DNA from: Natrinema saccharevitans
GTDB lineage: Archaea; Halobacteriota; Halobacteria; Halobacteriales; Natrialbaceae
DNA length: 64,000 nucleotides
Direction of reading: 5' to 3'
Assembly: GCF_001953745.1 (NCBI RefSeq)
Contig: NZ_LWLN01000001.1
Location: 2,046,001 to 2,110,000, forward strand
Below, piece after piece: positions 29,699 to 38,471 of this stretch. Numbering within the stretch: position 1 is the first letter of the stretch; each line of letters starts with the position of its first letter. The notes under the pieces are model-generated. The model saw only the letters and a list, made by a program, of their open reading frames with translations. It had not been told where the DNA came from and ran no database searches. The position numbers and the translations under genes were made by a program.

Positions 29699-30300
29699 GC
29701 GGGTTGGACTTCGATGCCGTTGACCATTTCCACGAACTCTTCCAAGTCCGGGAACGCGTAGATCTCCGCCTCGATCTGGTAGCTCGGGACCGACAGATCG
29801 GAGTCGAAGAACAGCGCGAGGTCGTCGCCGCCGAGGCTCGCGGTCCGGGTGACGATTTCGCCCGTCGGGGCGTAGACCAACTGTGGCGCGGCGATGTCGA
29901 TCGCCCGGCCTAGCACGTCGGCCCAGCCGTCGATGAAGCCGCTGGCCATCATGTTGCCCATCTCTTCGACGGCGCTACGGGCCATCTTGCCCGAAACGTC
30001 GCCCATGTCGTCGACGACATCACGCAGCATGATCGCCGTGATCTTCTTGGCGCTGGCCTCGGGGAAGAGGATCAGGATGTGTCCGTGTGGGGGGTCGAGC
30101 AGCCGGACCCGAACGCCGACGCGCTTCCCGGCATCGAGCTGTGACTCGATGTCGTCGACGTCGATGAAGTTTGTCTTGGTCACCTCCATCTGGGAGTCCT
30201 CGCCGGTCAGTTTGCTCATGTTGTCGGCGACGCCGTTCGTCCCGACCTTCGCCATCTCGTTTATGAAACTCAGCTTTCGAATGTCGACCATCATCGTCAT
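29695..30300 (-). CDS. cheC: Single-domain CheC-type CheY-P phosphatase
   Basis: 201 residues. One CheC domain with intact S-A-V-E-E-M-G-N active-site signature in RSAVEEMGNMMASGFIDGW. The N-terminal half carries the family's KLSFINEMAKVG layer. The start was taken as the first ATG, MTMMVDIRKL; a Met four codons in is also possible. It follows cheA by 31 nt and overlaps the double-domain gene by 4 nt. CheC activity is stimulated by CheD in other archaea and bacteria. Confidence 0.9.
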   Translation of the reverse strand: MTMMVDIRKLSFINEMAKVGTNGVADNMSKLTGEDSQMEVTKTNFIDVDDIESQLDAGKRVGVRVRLLDPPHGHILILFPEASAKKITAIMLRDVVDDMGDVSGKMARSAVEEMGNMMASGFIDGWADVLGRAIDIAAPQLVYAPTGEIVTRTASLGGDDLALFFDSDLSVPSYQIEAEIYAFPDLEEFVEMVNGIEVQPA

Positions 30301-30331
30301 TGATTCCTCCGTAGGGTTGGGTGTTGTTCGT

Positions 30332-33300
30332 TCATAGTGTCGTCACGTCCAGGATGTTGACTACCTCCCCCCGTCCACGAACCGTCGCGCCGCTGATTCC
30401 GGGGACGCCGCTCATGAAGCCCTCGAAGGGCTTGACGACGACTTCCTGTTGGCCGCTGACCCGATCGCAGTGCAGCGCGACCTCGCGGACGTCGTCGCGG
30501 ATGCGAACGACCATGCCGTTCCCGTTCGCGCCGGCCCCCGGCGTCTCGAGGACGTCGGCCAACGAGACGACGGGATAATCGCCGTCCTCGCCGGGAAGGA
30601 TCGACTCGGCGCCCGCGGTTTCGATCGCCGCGGCGGACTCGATGTCCCGGACCGCCTTGGTCGGGACGCCGAACTCCTCGCCGCCGCTTTCGACGAAGAG
30701 GATCTCGTCGATCGCGACCGTCACCGGCAGTTCCATCGTCACCGTCGTTCCCTCGCCGGCCTCGCTGTCGATCGAGACCGTCCCCTCGAGGTCCTCGACG
30801 GTCCGCTTGACGACGTCCATCCCGACGCCGCGGCCGCTGACGTCGGTCACCTCCTCGGCCGTCGAGAGGCCGGGATGGAAGATGAGATCGTAGGCGTCCT
30901 CGTCGGGAAGTTCGGCGGCTACCTCGGACTCGAGGACGCCCGCCTCGACCGCTTCGTCGCGGAGCCGATCGGGGTCGAGCCCGCTGCCGTCGTCTTCGAC
31001 GGTAATCGTCACACGATCGCTCGCACGGTCGGCGTGAACTTCGACGCTGCCCTCGCTGGGTTTGTCGGTCGCTTCGCGCTCGGCGGGCGGTTCGATCCCG
31101 TGGTCGACGGCGTTGCGAACCAGGTGGATCAGCGGGTCGCCGATTCGGTCGAGGATACTCCGGTCGAGTTCGACGTCCTCACCGGTCATCTCGAAGGCGA
31201 CCTCTTTGTCCTGCTCGCGAGCGATGTCGCGGACGACCCGCGGCAGGCGGTTCGTGACCGTCCGCAGCGGGACCAGTCGGATGTCCATCACCGTCTCCTG
31301 CAGGTCGGTCGTCAAGTCCGACAGCGCGTCGAGTTCCGTCTCGAGCGCGTCGTTGTTGTCGTCGGCCTCGGCCGCGTGCCGGAGCCGAACGCGACTGGTC
31401 ACCAGTCCCTCGACGAGGTTCAGCAGGGAGTCGACCTGCTCGATGTCGACCCGGACCGACTGGCTCTCGTCGGCCTCGTCTTCGTCGGGCTGGATGTCGG
31501 TGTCGGGCACCTCGACGTCCGGAATCTCGAACTCGGGTTCCTCGACGATCCGAACGACGTCGTCCTCGCCGTCGTCATCGTCGGCGTCGGCGTCGTCATC
31601 GAACGACGATTCGGTCCCGGATGCGGGTTCGTCGGTCGACGAGCCGAAGTCGGTCTCGATGTCGAACGCGTCGGTATCGCCGAACGCGTCGTCCTCGAGT
31701 CCGTCGTCGATATCGTCATCGAAGCCGCCGAACGCGTCGGCTTCGTCCTCGAGGTCGACGGAATCGGCCGACACCTCGAACGCGTCGTCGGTGTCGAACG
31801 AGTCGGCAGCGGCGTCGAGCGACTCGTCGCCGAAGGCGTCGTCGTCGGCCGCCTCGAACGCGTCGTCGAACCCGGTCGACGGTTCGAACCCGTCGTCGTC
31901 GCCGAACGAACCGTCGGTCGCGTCGGCGTCGGCATCGGTGTCGGTAGCACTGCCGTCGGCGTCAGCGGTCTCGAGACCGTCGTCGACGGCGTCGGCCCCA
32001 GCGGTGACGGTGTCGGCCTCCTCGAAGTCGGTCCCGGTATCGGCGTCCGTGACTTCCACGTCGTCGGCAGGAGCGTCGTCGACCGCGGCCGGTTCGTCGT
32101 CGGGACGGTCGGTCGCCGCCGCCTCGAGGTCGGTATCGTCAGTGCCGGCCGCCGCCGAGACGCCGTCGGCGTCGGGCGCTGCCGTGTCGTCGGACTCCGT
32201 CGACTTATCAAGCGCCGTCTCTGGTTCGTCGGGCCCCGCTGCCGTCACTGGTTCGTCGGCTTCGGTATCGGCCGACTCGGCGGTGCCCTCGTCCGGCTCC
32301 GGCGAGCCCGCGGTAGCGGGTTCGCCGGGCTCCGCTGTCGTTGCTGTTTCGGCGTCGTCGGCCGGTTCGGTTTCGGCGGCGTCGTTCGTCGCCTCGTCAG
32401 CTGTCGGCTCGTCCTCGAAGCCGAACGACGGCTCGTCGCGCTCGGCCCCGCTCTCGAGGGCGTCGGAAGCGGGCGCAGCGACCGCGTCGGTAGCGGTCGT
32501 TTGCTCGGCGTCCGCTGCGTCGTCGGCGTCGTCGCCTCCCGACTCGACGGCCGCCGGTTCCGTCTCCGCGTCGGCCTCGGCGTCGACGAGCACGTCGTCG
32601 ACCGCGCTCTCGGTGGGCTCCTCGCCCTCGAGGAACGCCTCGTCGTCGGCCTCCTCGCCGAGGAGATCGTCCATGTCGACTTCCTCCTCCTCGTCGAACT
32701 CGTCGAACTCGAGTTCCTCGAGTTCGTCCTGGAGTTCGTCGAAGCCGACCATCTCGACCTCGTCTTTGAGTTCGTCGAAGACCGCGCTGGCGTCCTCGAC
32801 CTCGTCGTCGGCCGCCGATGCAGCGCCGTCGGCTCCATCGGACGCTGCGTCGGCCTCGCGGTGGTCGGCCGGCGGTTGGCCCGGCTCGGCCTCGAGTTCC
32901 GCGACGTCTTCCTCGTCGAGCAGGTCGTCGAAGGAACCGGCCTCGCCCATGTCCTCGAAGGCGTCGAGGTCCTCGTCCTCGACGTCCTCGACCATCTCGT
33001 CTAAGTTGTCGAACTCGTCGAACTCGTCGAGGAGTTCGTCGACCTCGAGGTCCTGGGCGTCGGCCGACGAGATGTCCTCGGCCGTGACGTCGCCGGAGTC
33101 GTCCGCCGGCGCGGCCTCGAACCGATCGTCCACGTCGACGATCTCGAAGTCGTCGACCTCCTCGACGGGCTCGAGCCCGGAGGCGATCGCGGCTTCGCCG
33201 ACCGCGGTCGCGAAGACGGCGTCGAAGCCACGGTCGTACTCGTCGGCCTCGATCCGATCCTGGGACGGGGCGGTCCCAATCAGCTCGAAGGCGTCGATCA

Positions 33301-33841
33301 GCGCGTCGACGACCAGTTTGCCGTTGTTGACGCCCTCCCGTTCGGCGATCTCGAGGCGGACGAGATAGACGTCCCGGTCGTCGTCGGTCGGGGGCGCGAA
33401 CCGCGAACAGATCTCGTCGATCTCCTCGGGCGTCGGCGACGCGAGCCCGGCCGGCATCTCGTCAGCATCGCCTTCGAGGTACTCCCGGACCGCGTCGATG
33501 GTCGCCGACGGATCGGTGTCGATCTCGCCGTCGGCGGCGACCTCGTCGATCATCGTCTCGAGTTCGTCGACCGCGTCGAAGACGACGTCCATCAGCTCCG
33601 GCGTTACCTCGATGTCGCCCCCGCGGACGGCGTCGAGTAAGTCCTCGATCGCGTGTGCGAGATCGCTGGCCGACTCCAGTCCCATCGCCCCGCAGTTGCC
33701 CTTGAGCGTGTGTGCGATCCGGAAGATCTGCTCCATCGCCTCCTCGTCGTCCGGGTCCCGCTCGAGGGTCAACAGGGCGTTGTTCAGTTCCGTGATTCGT
33801 TCTTCGCTCTCCTGAACGAAATCCGTCAGATAATCACTCAT
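30332..33841 (-). CDS. cheA: Chemotaxis histidine kinase CheA with a giant acidic linker
   Basis: 1169 residues against about 650 in relatives. P1 has phospho-acceptor His44 in IAHTLKGNCGAMG. Residues about 175-230 resemble a P2-like domain. From about 235 to 790 the protein is a 555-residue Asp/Glu/Ala/Ser/Thr-rich linker. Then come the dimerisation helices (VDIEQVDSLLNLVEGL), the N-box HLVRNAVDHG, G-boxes DDGSGLD and GRGVGMDVV, and a CheW-like P5 (EEFGVPTKAVRDIE). It phosphorylates CheY and CheB. The start MSDYLTDFVQESEERI overlaps the cheB stop by 8 nt. Confidence 0.95.
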   Translation of the reverse strand: MSDYLTDFVQESEERITELNNALLTLERDPDDEEAMEQIFRIAHTLKGNCGAMGLESASDLAHAIEDLLDAVRGGDIEVTPELMDVVFDAVDELETMIDEVAADGEIDTDPSATIDAVREYLEGDADEMPAGLASPTPEEIDEICSRFAPPTDDDRDVYLVRLEIAEREGVNNGKLVVDALIDAFELIGTAPSQDRIEADEYDRGFDAVFATAVGEAAIASGLEPVEEVDDFEIVDVDDRFEAAPADDSGDVTAEDISSADAQDLEVDELLDEFDEFDNLDEMVEDVEDEDLDAFEDMGEAGSFDDLLDEEDVAELEAEPGQPPADHREADAASDGADGAASAADDEVEDASAVFDELKDEVEMVGFDELQDELEELEFDEFDEEEEVDMDDLLGEEADDEAFLEGEEPTESAVDDVLVDAEADAETEPAAVESGGDDADDAADAEQTTATDAVAAPASDALESGAERDEPSFGFEDEPTADEATNDAAETEPADDAETATTAEPGEPATAGSPEPDEGTAESADTEADEPVTAAGPDEPETALDKSTESDDTAAPDADGVSAAAGTDDTDLEAAATDRPDDEPAAVDDAPADDVEVTDADTGTDFEEADTVTAGADAVDDGLETADADGSATDTDADADATDGSFGDDDGFEPSTGFDDAFEAADDDAFGDESLDAAADSFDTDDAFEVSADSVDLEDEADAFGGFDDDIDDGLEDDAFGDTDAFDIETDFGSSTDEPASGTESSFDDDADADDDDGEDDVVRIVEEPEFEIPDVEVPDTDIQPDEDEADESQSVRVDIEQVDSLLNLVEGLVTSRVRLRHAAEADDNNDALETELDALSDLTTDLQETVMDIRLVPLRTVTNRLPRVVRDIAREQDKEVAFEMTGEDVELDRSILDRIGDPLIHLVRNAVDHGIEPPAEREATDKPSEGSVEVHADRASDRVTITVEDDGSGLDPDRLRDEAVEAGVLESEVAAELPDEDAYDLIFHPGLSTAEEVTDVSGRGVGMDVVKRTVEDLEGTVSIDSEAGEGTTVTMELPVTVAIDEILFVESGGEEFGVPTKAVRDIESAAAIETAGAESILPGEDGDYPVVSLADVLETPGAGANGNGMVVRIRDDVREVALHCDRVSGQQEVVVKPFEGFMSGVPGISGATVRGRGEVVNILDVTTL

Positions 33842-35039
33842 CGTTCTCACCGTCCGTCGTGAACGCGTCGACGATCGCGTCGGTGATGCCGTCGGCGGGC
33901 GCGACCGTATCCACGCAGCCAGTTTCGATTGCCTGACAGGGGATGCCAAAGACCGGACTCGTCGCCTCGTCCTGTGCGATCGTGTGGCCGCCGGCGGCGT
34001 CGATGGCTTCGATGCCGGCCGCGCCGTCGCGGCCCATCCCGGTCATGACGACGCCACAGAGCGGGTCGGTAACCCGGGCGGCGACGCTTTCCATCGTCAC
34101 GTCGATCGACGGCCGGACGCCGTGTACCCGTTCGCCGTCGTCGAGTCGCAGGCGGAGCCGTTCGCCGACGTTGCTCGCTACCTCGAGGTGGACGCCACCC
34201 GGCGCGACGGCCGCTTCGCCGGGGGCCAGTCGCTCGTGGTCCGTAGCCTCGCTTACGTCGTACTCGCTGCGTGCGTCGAGGCGTTCGGCGAACCGATCGG
34301 TAAACCCCGGCGGCATGTGCTGGACCACCAGAACCTTCGCCTCGAGGGCGGCCGGGAGCCGCTCGAACAGCTGTTCGATGAGCTTCGGGCCGCCGGTCGA
34401 CGCGCCGATGACGACCGTCGGGGCGGTCTCGGTTTCGCCGTCGACGGTCACGGGCGTCGCGCCCTCCTCGAGTCCGGGTCCGGAACCGACGCCGGGCACG
34501 GCGGGGCCGGGCGTCGATCGATCGGACACCTGCGTTTCCGTACTCCCGCCGGCGACGGCGTTGCCGGTCGCGGGTTCCCCCGTGCCGGCCCGTCCAGTCC
34601 GGGTCGCGTGGGCCGTTGCGGCCGCCCGGGCCAGCGCCATCGAGGACACCTCGGCGGCGGCGAGGTCGTCGACCGCTTCGACGACCTCGTCGGTGAGGTG
34701 TGCGATGTTGCGCGAGCCCGAGCCGTCGGGCTTGTGGAGGAAGTCCGCGGCCCCGCGCTCTAACGCGTCGAGCGTGGCCGTCGTTCCCGACTCCGTGTGG
34801 ACGCTGAGCATAAGAATCGGGGTCGGATTCGACGCCATGATTCGCTCGACGGCGTCGATCCCGTCCATACCGGGCATCTCGACGTCCATCGTCACGACGT
34901 CCGGATCGACCGCGGCGGCGCGTTCGACGCCGTTCGCACCGTCTTCAGCCCGTTCAACCTCGTAGCCGGCCTCCTCGAGCGCGTTGCCGATGACTGTCCG
35001 CATGAACTTCGAGTCGTCGACAACGAGTACTCGCGTCAT
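33834..35039 (-). CDS. cheB: Chemotaxis methylesterase/response regulator CheB
   Basis: 401 residues. The receiver domain has phospho-acceptor Asp52 (VTMDVEMPG). The linker to residue about 200 is Ala/Thr/Gly-rich. The C-terminal esterase domain shows Ser214 (GASTGGPK), His241 (VQHMPPGF) and Asp338 (MTGMGRDG), the catalytic triad. It removes receptor methyl groups after CheA phosphorylation. The start overlaps the cheY stop by 4 nt; the end overlaps cheA. Confidence 0.97.
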   Translation of the reverse strand: MTRVLVVDDSKFMRTVIGNALEEAGYEVERAEDGANGVERAAAVDPDVVTMDVEMPGMDGIDAVERIMASNPTPILMLSVHTESGTTATLDALERGAADFLHKPDGSGSRNIAHLTDEVVEAVDDLAAAEVSSMALARAAATAHATRTGRAGTGEPATGNAVAGGSTETQVSDRSTPGPAVPGVGSGPGLEEGATPVTVDGETETAPTVVIGASTGGPKLIEQLFERLPAALEAKVLVVQHMPPGFTDRFAERLDARSEYDVSEATDHERLAPGEAAVAPGGVHLEVASNVGERLRLRLDDGERVHGVRPSIDVTMESVAARVTDPLCGVVMTGMGRDGAAGIEAIDAAGGHTIAQDEATSPVFGIPCQAIETGCVDTVAPADGITDAIVDAFTTDGENDE

Positions 35040-35398
35040 GCAGCGACGACGTCCGAGAGGGCCTTTCTGACGCTGGGTTCTTCGAACGGTTTCGTAACGT
35101 AGCCGTCCGCCCCAGCTTTTACGGCGAGTTTCATTTTCTCACGCTGTCCGACGCTCGTACACATGATGACGCGGGCGTCCGGGTCGATCTTCTTGATCGC
35201 CGCGGTCGCCTTGATGCCGTTGCATTTGGGCATCACGATGTCCATCATAACGATGTCGGGATCGTGTTCTTTGTACAGTTTGACGGCTTCAGCGCCGTTG
35301 GACGCCTCTCCGAGGATGCGGTAATCCTGTTCCAAGATCTGACGCAAGAGGTTCCGCATAAAATGAGAGTCGTCCACGATGAGCACCCCTGTCGACAT
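35036..35398 (-). CDS. cheY: Chemotaxis response regulator CheY
   Basis: 120-residue single receiver domain. Asp53 (IVMMDIVMP) is the phospho-acceptor; the acidic pair DD at 9-10, Thr/Ser (CTSVG) and Lys (KPFEE) of the active site are present. CheY-P signals to the motor in archaea through CheF, which is not in the window. A 140-nt gap separates it from cheW and holds a TATA-like box and a palindrome, so cheY to cheR may have its own promoter. Confidence 0.96.
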   Translation of the reverse strand: MSTGVLIVDDSHFMRNLLRQILEQDYRILGEASNGAEAVKLYKEHDPDIVMMDIVMPKCNGIKATAAIKKIDPDARVIMCTSVGQREKMKLAVKAGADGYVTKPFEEPSVRKALSDVVAA

Positions 35399-35434
35399 TC
35401 AGTAGTACACCAAACTCTCGTTGAGATACAACTA

Positions 35435-35470
35435 CCATAAATGCTGTCTCTCGATTATCACTCGTGATAA
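35435..35470 (-). promoter_or_regulatory. Probable cheY promoter with palindrome TTATCAC-TC-GTGATAA
   Basis: A minus-strand TATA-like TTTATGG lies at 35435-35441, 37-43 nt before the cheY ATG, giving a short leader. The perfect 7-bp inverted repeat with 2-nt spacer at 35455-35470 lies just upstream of it, where a haloarchaeal activator or BRE-adjacent regulator would bind. Confidence 0.45.
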
Positions 35471-35538
35471 ACGACGGATACGGGCCGGAAACCCGGGTCA
35501 AAGCCCCCCTTAGCGAACGGCGTGGTCTCGGCCTTTCG

Positions 35539-36324
35539 TCACGCTCCACCGGACGCTAACAACAGTCGCTCGACGTCGACCACGGCCGTCGCTTCGACGA
35601 CGATCTCCGTCGTCGTGTCCCTCTCGTCGTTCTCGTCGGGTTCGGCGGTCGATTCGTCGATCGGTTCGACTTCGAACGTGTCGCCGACCGACTTCCCGAG
35701 CGCGCCGCCGGCCGGCCTCGAGGACAGGGCCGCGGCGCCGCCGACTTCGGTTCCGCCTCCGACCTCGACACCGGGGACAGCGCCCATCCCGTCGTCGGGC
35801 AGTCGCTCGGGATGGACACCGCCCACGTCGACGCGCGGGTCCCGCTCTTTGGTCACGATCGCGACGACCAGCGGATGCTCGAGAGCGTCGCCCGTGAGGT
35901 CGCTGTCCGCGACCGACTCGGCGTCGACGATGTCGCTTTCCGGCACCGTCTCGACGCCGATGACGTCGTCGACCCGGATCGCGGCCGACTGCCGGTCGCT
36001 CGGCCGATCGAGAACGAGCAGGCGCTCGCGCCCCGATCGCTCCTCGGTGACCGGGAAGTGGACCCGCGGATCGATGACGGCCGTGATCTCCCCGCGAAGG
36101 TCCATCAGCCCCTCGATGGCCGGCGGGGCACGCGGGACGCGCGTCAGTTCGTCCGGCGGTTCCGCGATGGTTCTGACCGAATCGACCGGGAGCGCGAGTC
36201 GGTGTTCGCCGACGCCGACGAAGACGAACCGTAGCAGCGTCTCCTGATCGTCCTCGTCGCCGTCATCGGGCCGGTCGTCGTCGATATCGATTCCGAGAAG
36301 CTTTTCCGAGAGATCCGGGGCCAT
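35539..36324 (-). CDS. cheW: Chemotaxis coupling protein CheW (extended)
   Basis: 261 residues against the usual 150-180. The CheW fold begins near residue 30 (LRFVFVGVGEHRLALPVDSV) and includes GLMDLRGEITAVIDPRVHF. An inserted Gly/Glu-rich loop with PDDGMGAVPGVEVGGGTEV lies in the second half. CheW couples CheA to receptors. It is first in the operon, 140 nt before cheY, and divergent from the second cheW at 36498. The C-terminal segment is TTTEIVVEATAVVDVERL. Confidence 0.88.
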   Translation of the reverse strand: MAPDLSEKLLGIDIDDDRPDDGDEDDQETLLRFVFVGVGEHRLALPVDSVRTIAEPPDELTRVPRAPPAIEGLMDLRGEITAVIDPRVHFPVTEERSGRERLLVLDRPSDRQSAAIRVDDVIGVETVPESDIVDAESVADSDLTGDALEHPLVVAIVTKERDPRVDVGGVHPERLPDDGMGAVPGVEVGGGTEVGGAAALSSRPAGGALGKSVGDTFEVEPIDESTAEPDENDERDTTTEIVVEATAVVDVERLLLASGGA

Positions 36325-36456
36325 GGTCCTGTTCGTGTATCAGGTTCCACCAATAAAACGTTGACTCCACCGTGGGAGTCGTCGGAGCTGACACGTCGCC
36401 GAACCCCAAGTCCCGTCTCGGTCGCTGCACACGTCAATTCGACGAAAATCCAACCT

Positions 36457-36478
36457 TTCGGAAGGCTTATCTTCCGAA
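36457..36478 (+). promoter_or_regulatory. Inverted repeat over the TATA region of the second cheW
   Basis: A perfect 8-bp inverted repeat, TTCGGAAG (36457-36464) and CTTCCGAA (36471-36478), flanks a 6-nt spacer GCTTAT. The ATG is at 36498, so the AT-rich spacer is 27-33 nt upstream, where the TATA box of a leaderless gene would be. A protein bound here should block TBP: a likely repressor operator. Confidence 0.55.
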
Positions 36479-36497
36479 CAGGCCTCGTTCACTTCGA

Positions 36498-36956
36498 ATG
36501 GGATCGGCTTCGAACCCCGACGACACGGAGACGAACGACTCCGTCACCGTCCTCACGTTCGACCTCGAGGGGAGACGCTACTGTGTCAGGGCCGAGTCGG
36601 TCGAATCGGTCCTCGGCGTGGCGAACGACGACCCCCTCGCGGACGCCGCGGACCCGTGGGACGCGGGAACGGTCACCCTCGCCGGCGAGCGGGTCAGAGT
36701 CGTCGACCTCCCGCGGGCCTTCGGCTCGTCGCTTCGGACGACCGCTCGCGTCGACGAACCCAAACTGCTCGTCTTCGCGGTGACCGACGACGAGGGCCGG
36801 TACTACGGCTGGCTGGTCGACGACGTCGACGTGACGCGCTCGGTTCGACCCGCCTCGCTCGAGCCGCTCCGCGTCGAGACGACCCACGTCAAGGGCCGAC
36901 TCGAGATCGGCGGCGAGGAAGTCGTCTGGCTCGACGAGCGGACGATTCACGGCTGA
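36498..36956 (+). CDS. Second CheW-like coupling protein
   Basis: 152 residues. The CheW layout is visible: VTVLTFDLEGRRYCVRAESV, then WDAGTVTLAGERVRVVDLPR and DEPKLLVFAVTDDEGRYYG. The C-terminus GRLEIGGEEVVWLDERTIHG resembles the end of chemotaxis CheW/CheV proteins. Start MGSASNPDD (36498) is chosen as the ATG with a good promoter; the upstream in-frame stretch is not CheW-like. It is divergent from the operon's cheW, so it may be controlled separately and couple a different receptor set. Confidence 0.85.
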   Translation: MGSASNPDDTETNDSVTVLTFDLEGRRYCVRAESVESVLGVANDDPLADAADPWDAGTVTLAGERVRVVDLPRAFGSSLRTTARVDEPKLLVFAVTDDEGRYYGWLVDDVDVTRSVRPASLEPLRVETTHVKGRLEIGGEEVVWLDERTIHG

Positions 36957-37012
36957 AAACGGCGGCTCGACTCCGCCTCGAGCGGAGCCGATCCCGCGTG
37001 TCGGCGATCCGA

Positions 37013-37783
37013 CTATAACAGTCCCGGCGGCCCGTCGTCGGAGTCGTCGTCGGTATCGACGTCGAGCCCGAACTCTTCGCGTTGCGCCCGGAGCTGTCTG
37101 ACCTGCCGGTAGTAGTAGGCGATCCCGATCCCCCCGAGTATCGCGACCGCGCCGACGAGTCCGAGGAACAGCGGGATGTCACGCGTGAGGTAGTACCGAA
37201 GCGAGATCGGACTGTCGACCTCGTCCCACGTGAGCCGTTCCCGATCGTCGACGACCTCGCGCTCGTAGCCGTTCGGCGAGACGTCCCCGAAGAAGAAGTT
37301 CGAGGTGCGATGGTTCTCGGGGATCGTCACCTCGTAGGAGCCCTCGACGTAGGCCGGCAGCTGGAAGGTCTTCCGGCCGGCATCACCGGAAAACGCCAGC
37401 GTGCCGTTTTCGTTCGGCACCTGCACGGTGGTCTCGGACTGGCCCTGCTCGATCTCGAGGTCCGAGCCGTTCACTACGGTGCCGTTTGGATGCCAGTAGC
37501 GGACGGCGCTGATCTCTAAGGGTTCGTCCTGATAGAGCGAGGAGCGATACAGCGAGAGTTCGTCGGTGCCCTCGAGGTCGTAGACGGCCCGGAACTCGCC
37601 GTTGCTGATCACGTTTCCGCCTTCGACCTCGATGGCGACATCGGCGTCGCTGTCGCGCAGATCGCCGTACTCGGCGTCCTGGTCGAGTTGGTCGTCCGAG
37701 ATCCCGCCGGAAAACGCCGAACAGCCGGCTCCCATCGTCAGCACGGCGACCGCGACCATCGCGAAGAGGAGCCGTCGGTTCAT
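37013..37783 (-). CDS. DUF5803 family membrane lipoprotein
   Basis: 256 residues. Signal peptide MNRRLLFAMVAVAVLTMGAG then Cys, a lipobox for lipidation. The extracellular beta-rich domain has NGTVVNGSDLEIEQGQ, and a C-terminal helix (PLFLGLVGAVAILGGIGIAY) anchors it, leaving a short acidic cytoplasmic tail. In haloarchaea this family is encoded next to tfe and DUF2110; the role is unknown. Start ATG 37783 lies 1 nt after the preceding stop; an in-frame GTG at 37798 would overlap it. Confidence 0.82.
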   Translation of the reverse strand: MNRRLLFAMVAVAVLTMGAGCSAFSGGISDDQLDQDAEYGDLRDSDADVAIEVEGGNVISNGEFRAVYDLEGTDELSLYRSSLYQDEPLEISAVRYWHPNGTVVNGSDLEIEQGQSETTVQVPNENGTLAFSGDAGRKTFQLPAYVEGSYEVTIPENHRTSNFFFGDVSPNGYEREVVDDRERLTWDEVDSPISLRYYLTRDIPLFLGLVGAVAILGGIGIAYYYRQVRQLRAQREEFGLDVDTDDDSDDGPPGLL

Positions 37784-37784
37784 A

Positions 37785-38471
37785 CTAGGGAACGACACAG
37801 CGGAGTTCGGCCGGGAGATACTCGCCGACGCTCGCGAGCAGCCCCGGCGGATCGGTGTCTTCGGGACAGATCACGCTCTGCTCGAGCAGGCCGAGCCGTT
37901 CGACGGTGACGTAGTCCTGGGCGTGGCCGGCGCGGTTGAGCGTGGCCCGCACCTCCGCTCGGGTCGCGCTGTTGACGTTGAGCCGGCCGTCGCCGCGGGT
38001 CCACTCGTAGAGGCGGTCCTGTTCGGCGTCGGCGAGCCGGGATGGCTCGGACTCGTCGTCCGCACCGTAGACGAATCGCAGCGGCACGTGTTGAACCAGC
38101 CCGTAGCGCTCGCGGATCTGCGTCGCCGACCCCGGGCCGAGCCCGAGTTCGTCGGTCGGAATCCGGACGCCGTCGCCCTGTCCCGCATCGAGGACGAACC
38201 CGCCCTCGTCCCAGGACTCGAGGGTGCCGACGTAGGTCTCGCCGGGCTCGAGATCGGGGACGATCTCGCCGAACTCCTCGCGGAGGACGTTTCGCGCGAC
38301 GGTGGCGTCGTCGCCCTCGATCGTCACCGAGGGGAAGTCGTCGTGTCGGACGCCGATCTCGAACGCGACGTCGAGATCGCCGATCTCGTTGCCGACCAGC
38401 GAGCGCAGCGAGTCCAGCGCCCGCTCGCGGGCCTCGCCCTCGACGTACAGTTTGGTTGCGAGTACGACCAT
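37785..38471 (-). CDS. DUF2110 family protein
   Basis: 228 residues, cytoplasmic and acidic. The N-terminus TKLYVEGEARERALDSLRSL and a middle segment GTLESWDEGGFVLDAG fit the archaeal DUF2110 family; an HhH-like DRLYEWTRGDGRLNVNSATR follows, suggesting nucleic-acid binding. Start at 38471 shares one base with the tfe stop (TAATG). Conserved linkage with TFE suggests a transcription-related task; the family is not characterised, so this is inference. Confidence 0.82.
   Translation of the reverse strand: MVVLATKLYVEGEARERALDSLRSLVGNEIGDLDVAFEIGVRHDDFPSVTIEGDDATVARNVLREEFGEIVPDLEPGETYVGTLESWDEGGFVLDAGQGDGVRIPTDELGLGPGSATQIRERYGLVQHVPLRFVYGADDESEPSRLADAEQDRLYEWTRGDGRLNVNSATRAEVRATLNRAGHAQDYVTVERLGLLEQSVICPEDTDPPGLLASVGEYLPAELRCVVP

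Noticed and set aside
30449-33004. An 851-codon plus-strand frame
   Set aside because: Complement of the cheA acidic linker; its repetitive Val/Gly/Arg/Phe content is the shadow of Asp/Glu/Ala codons.
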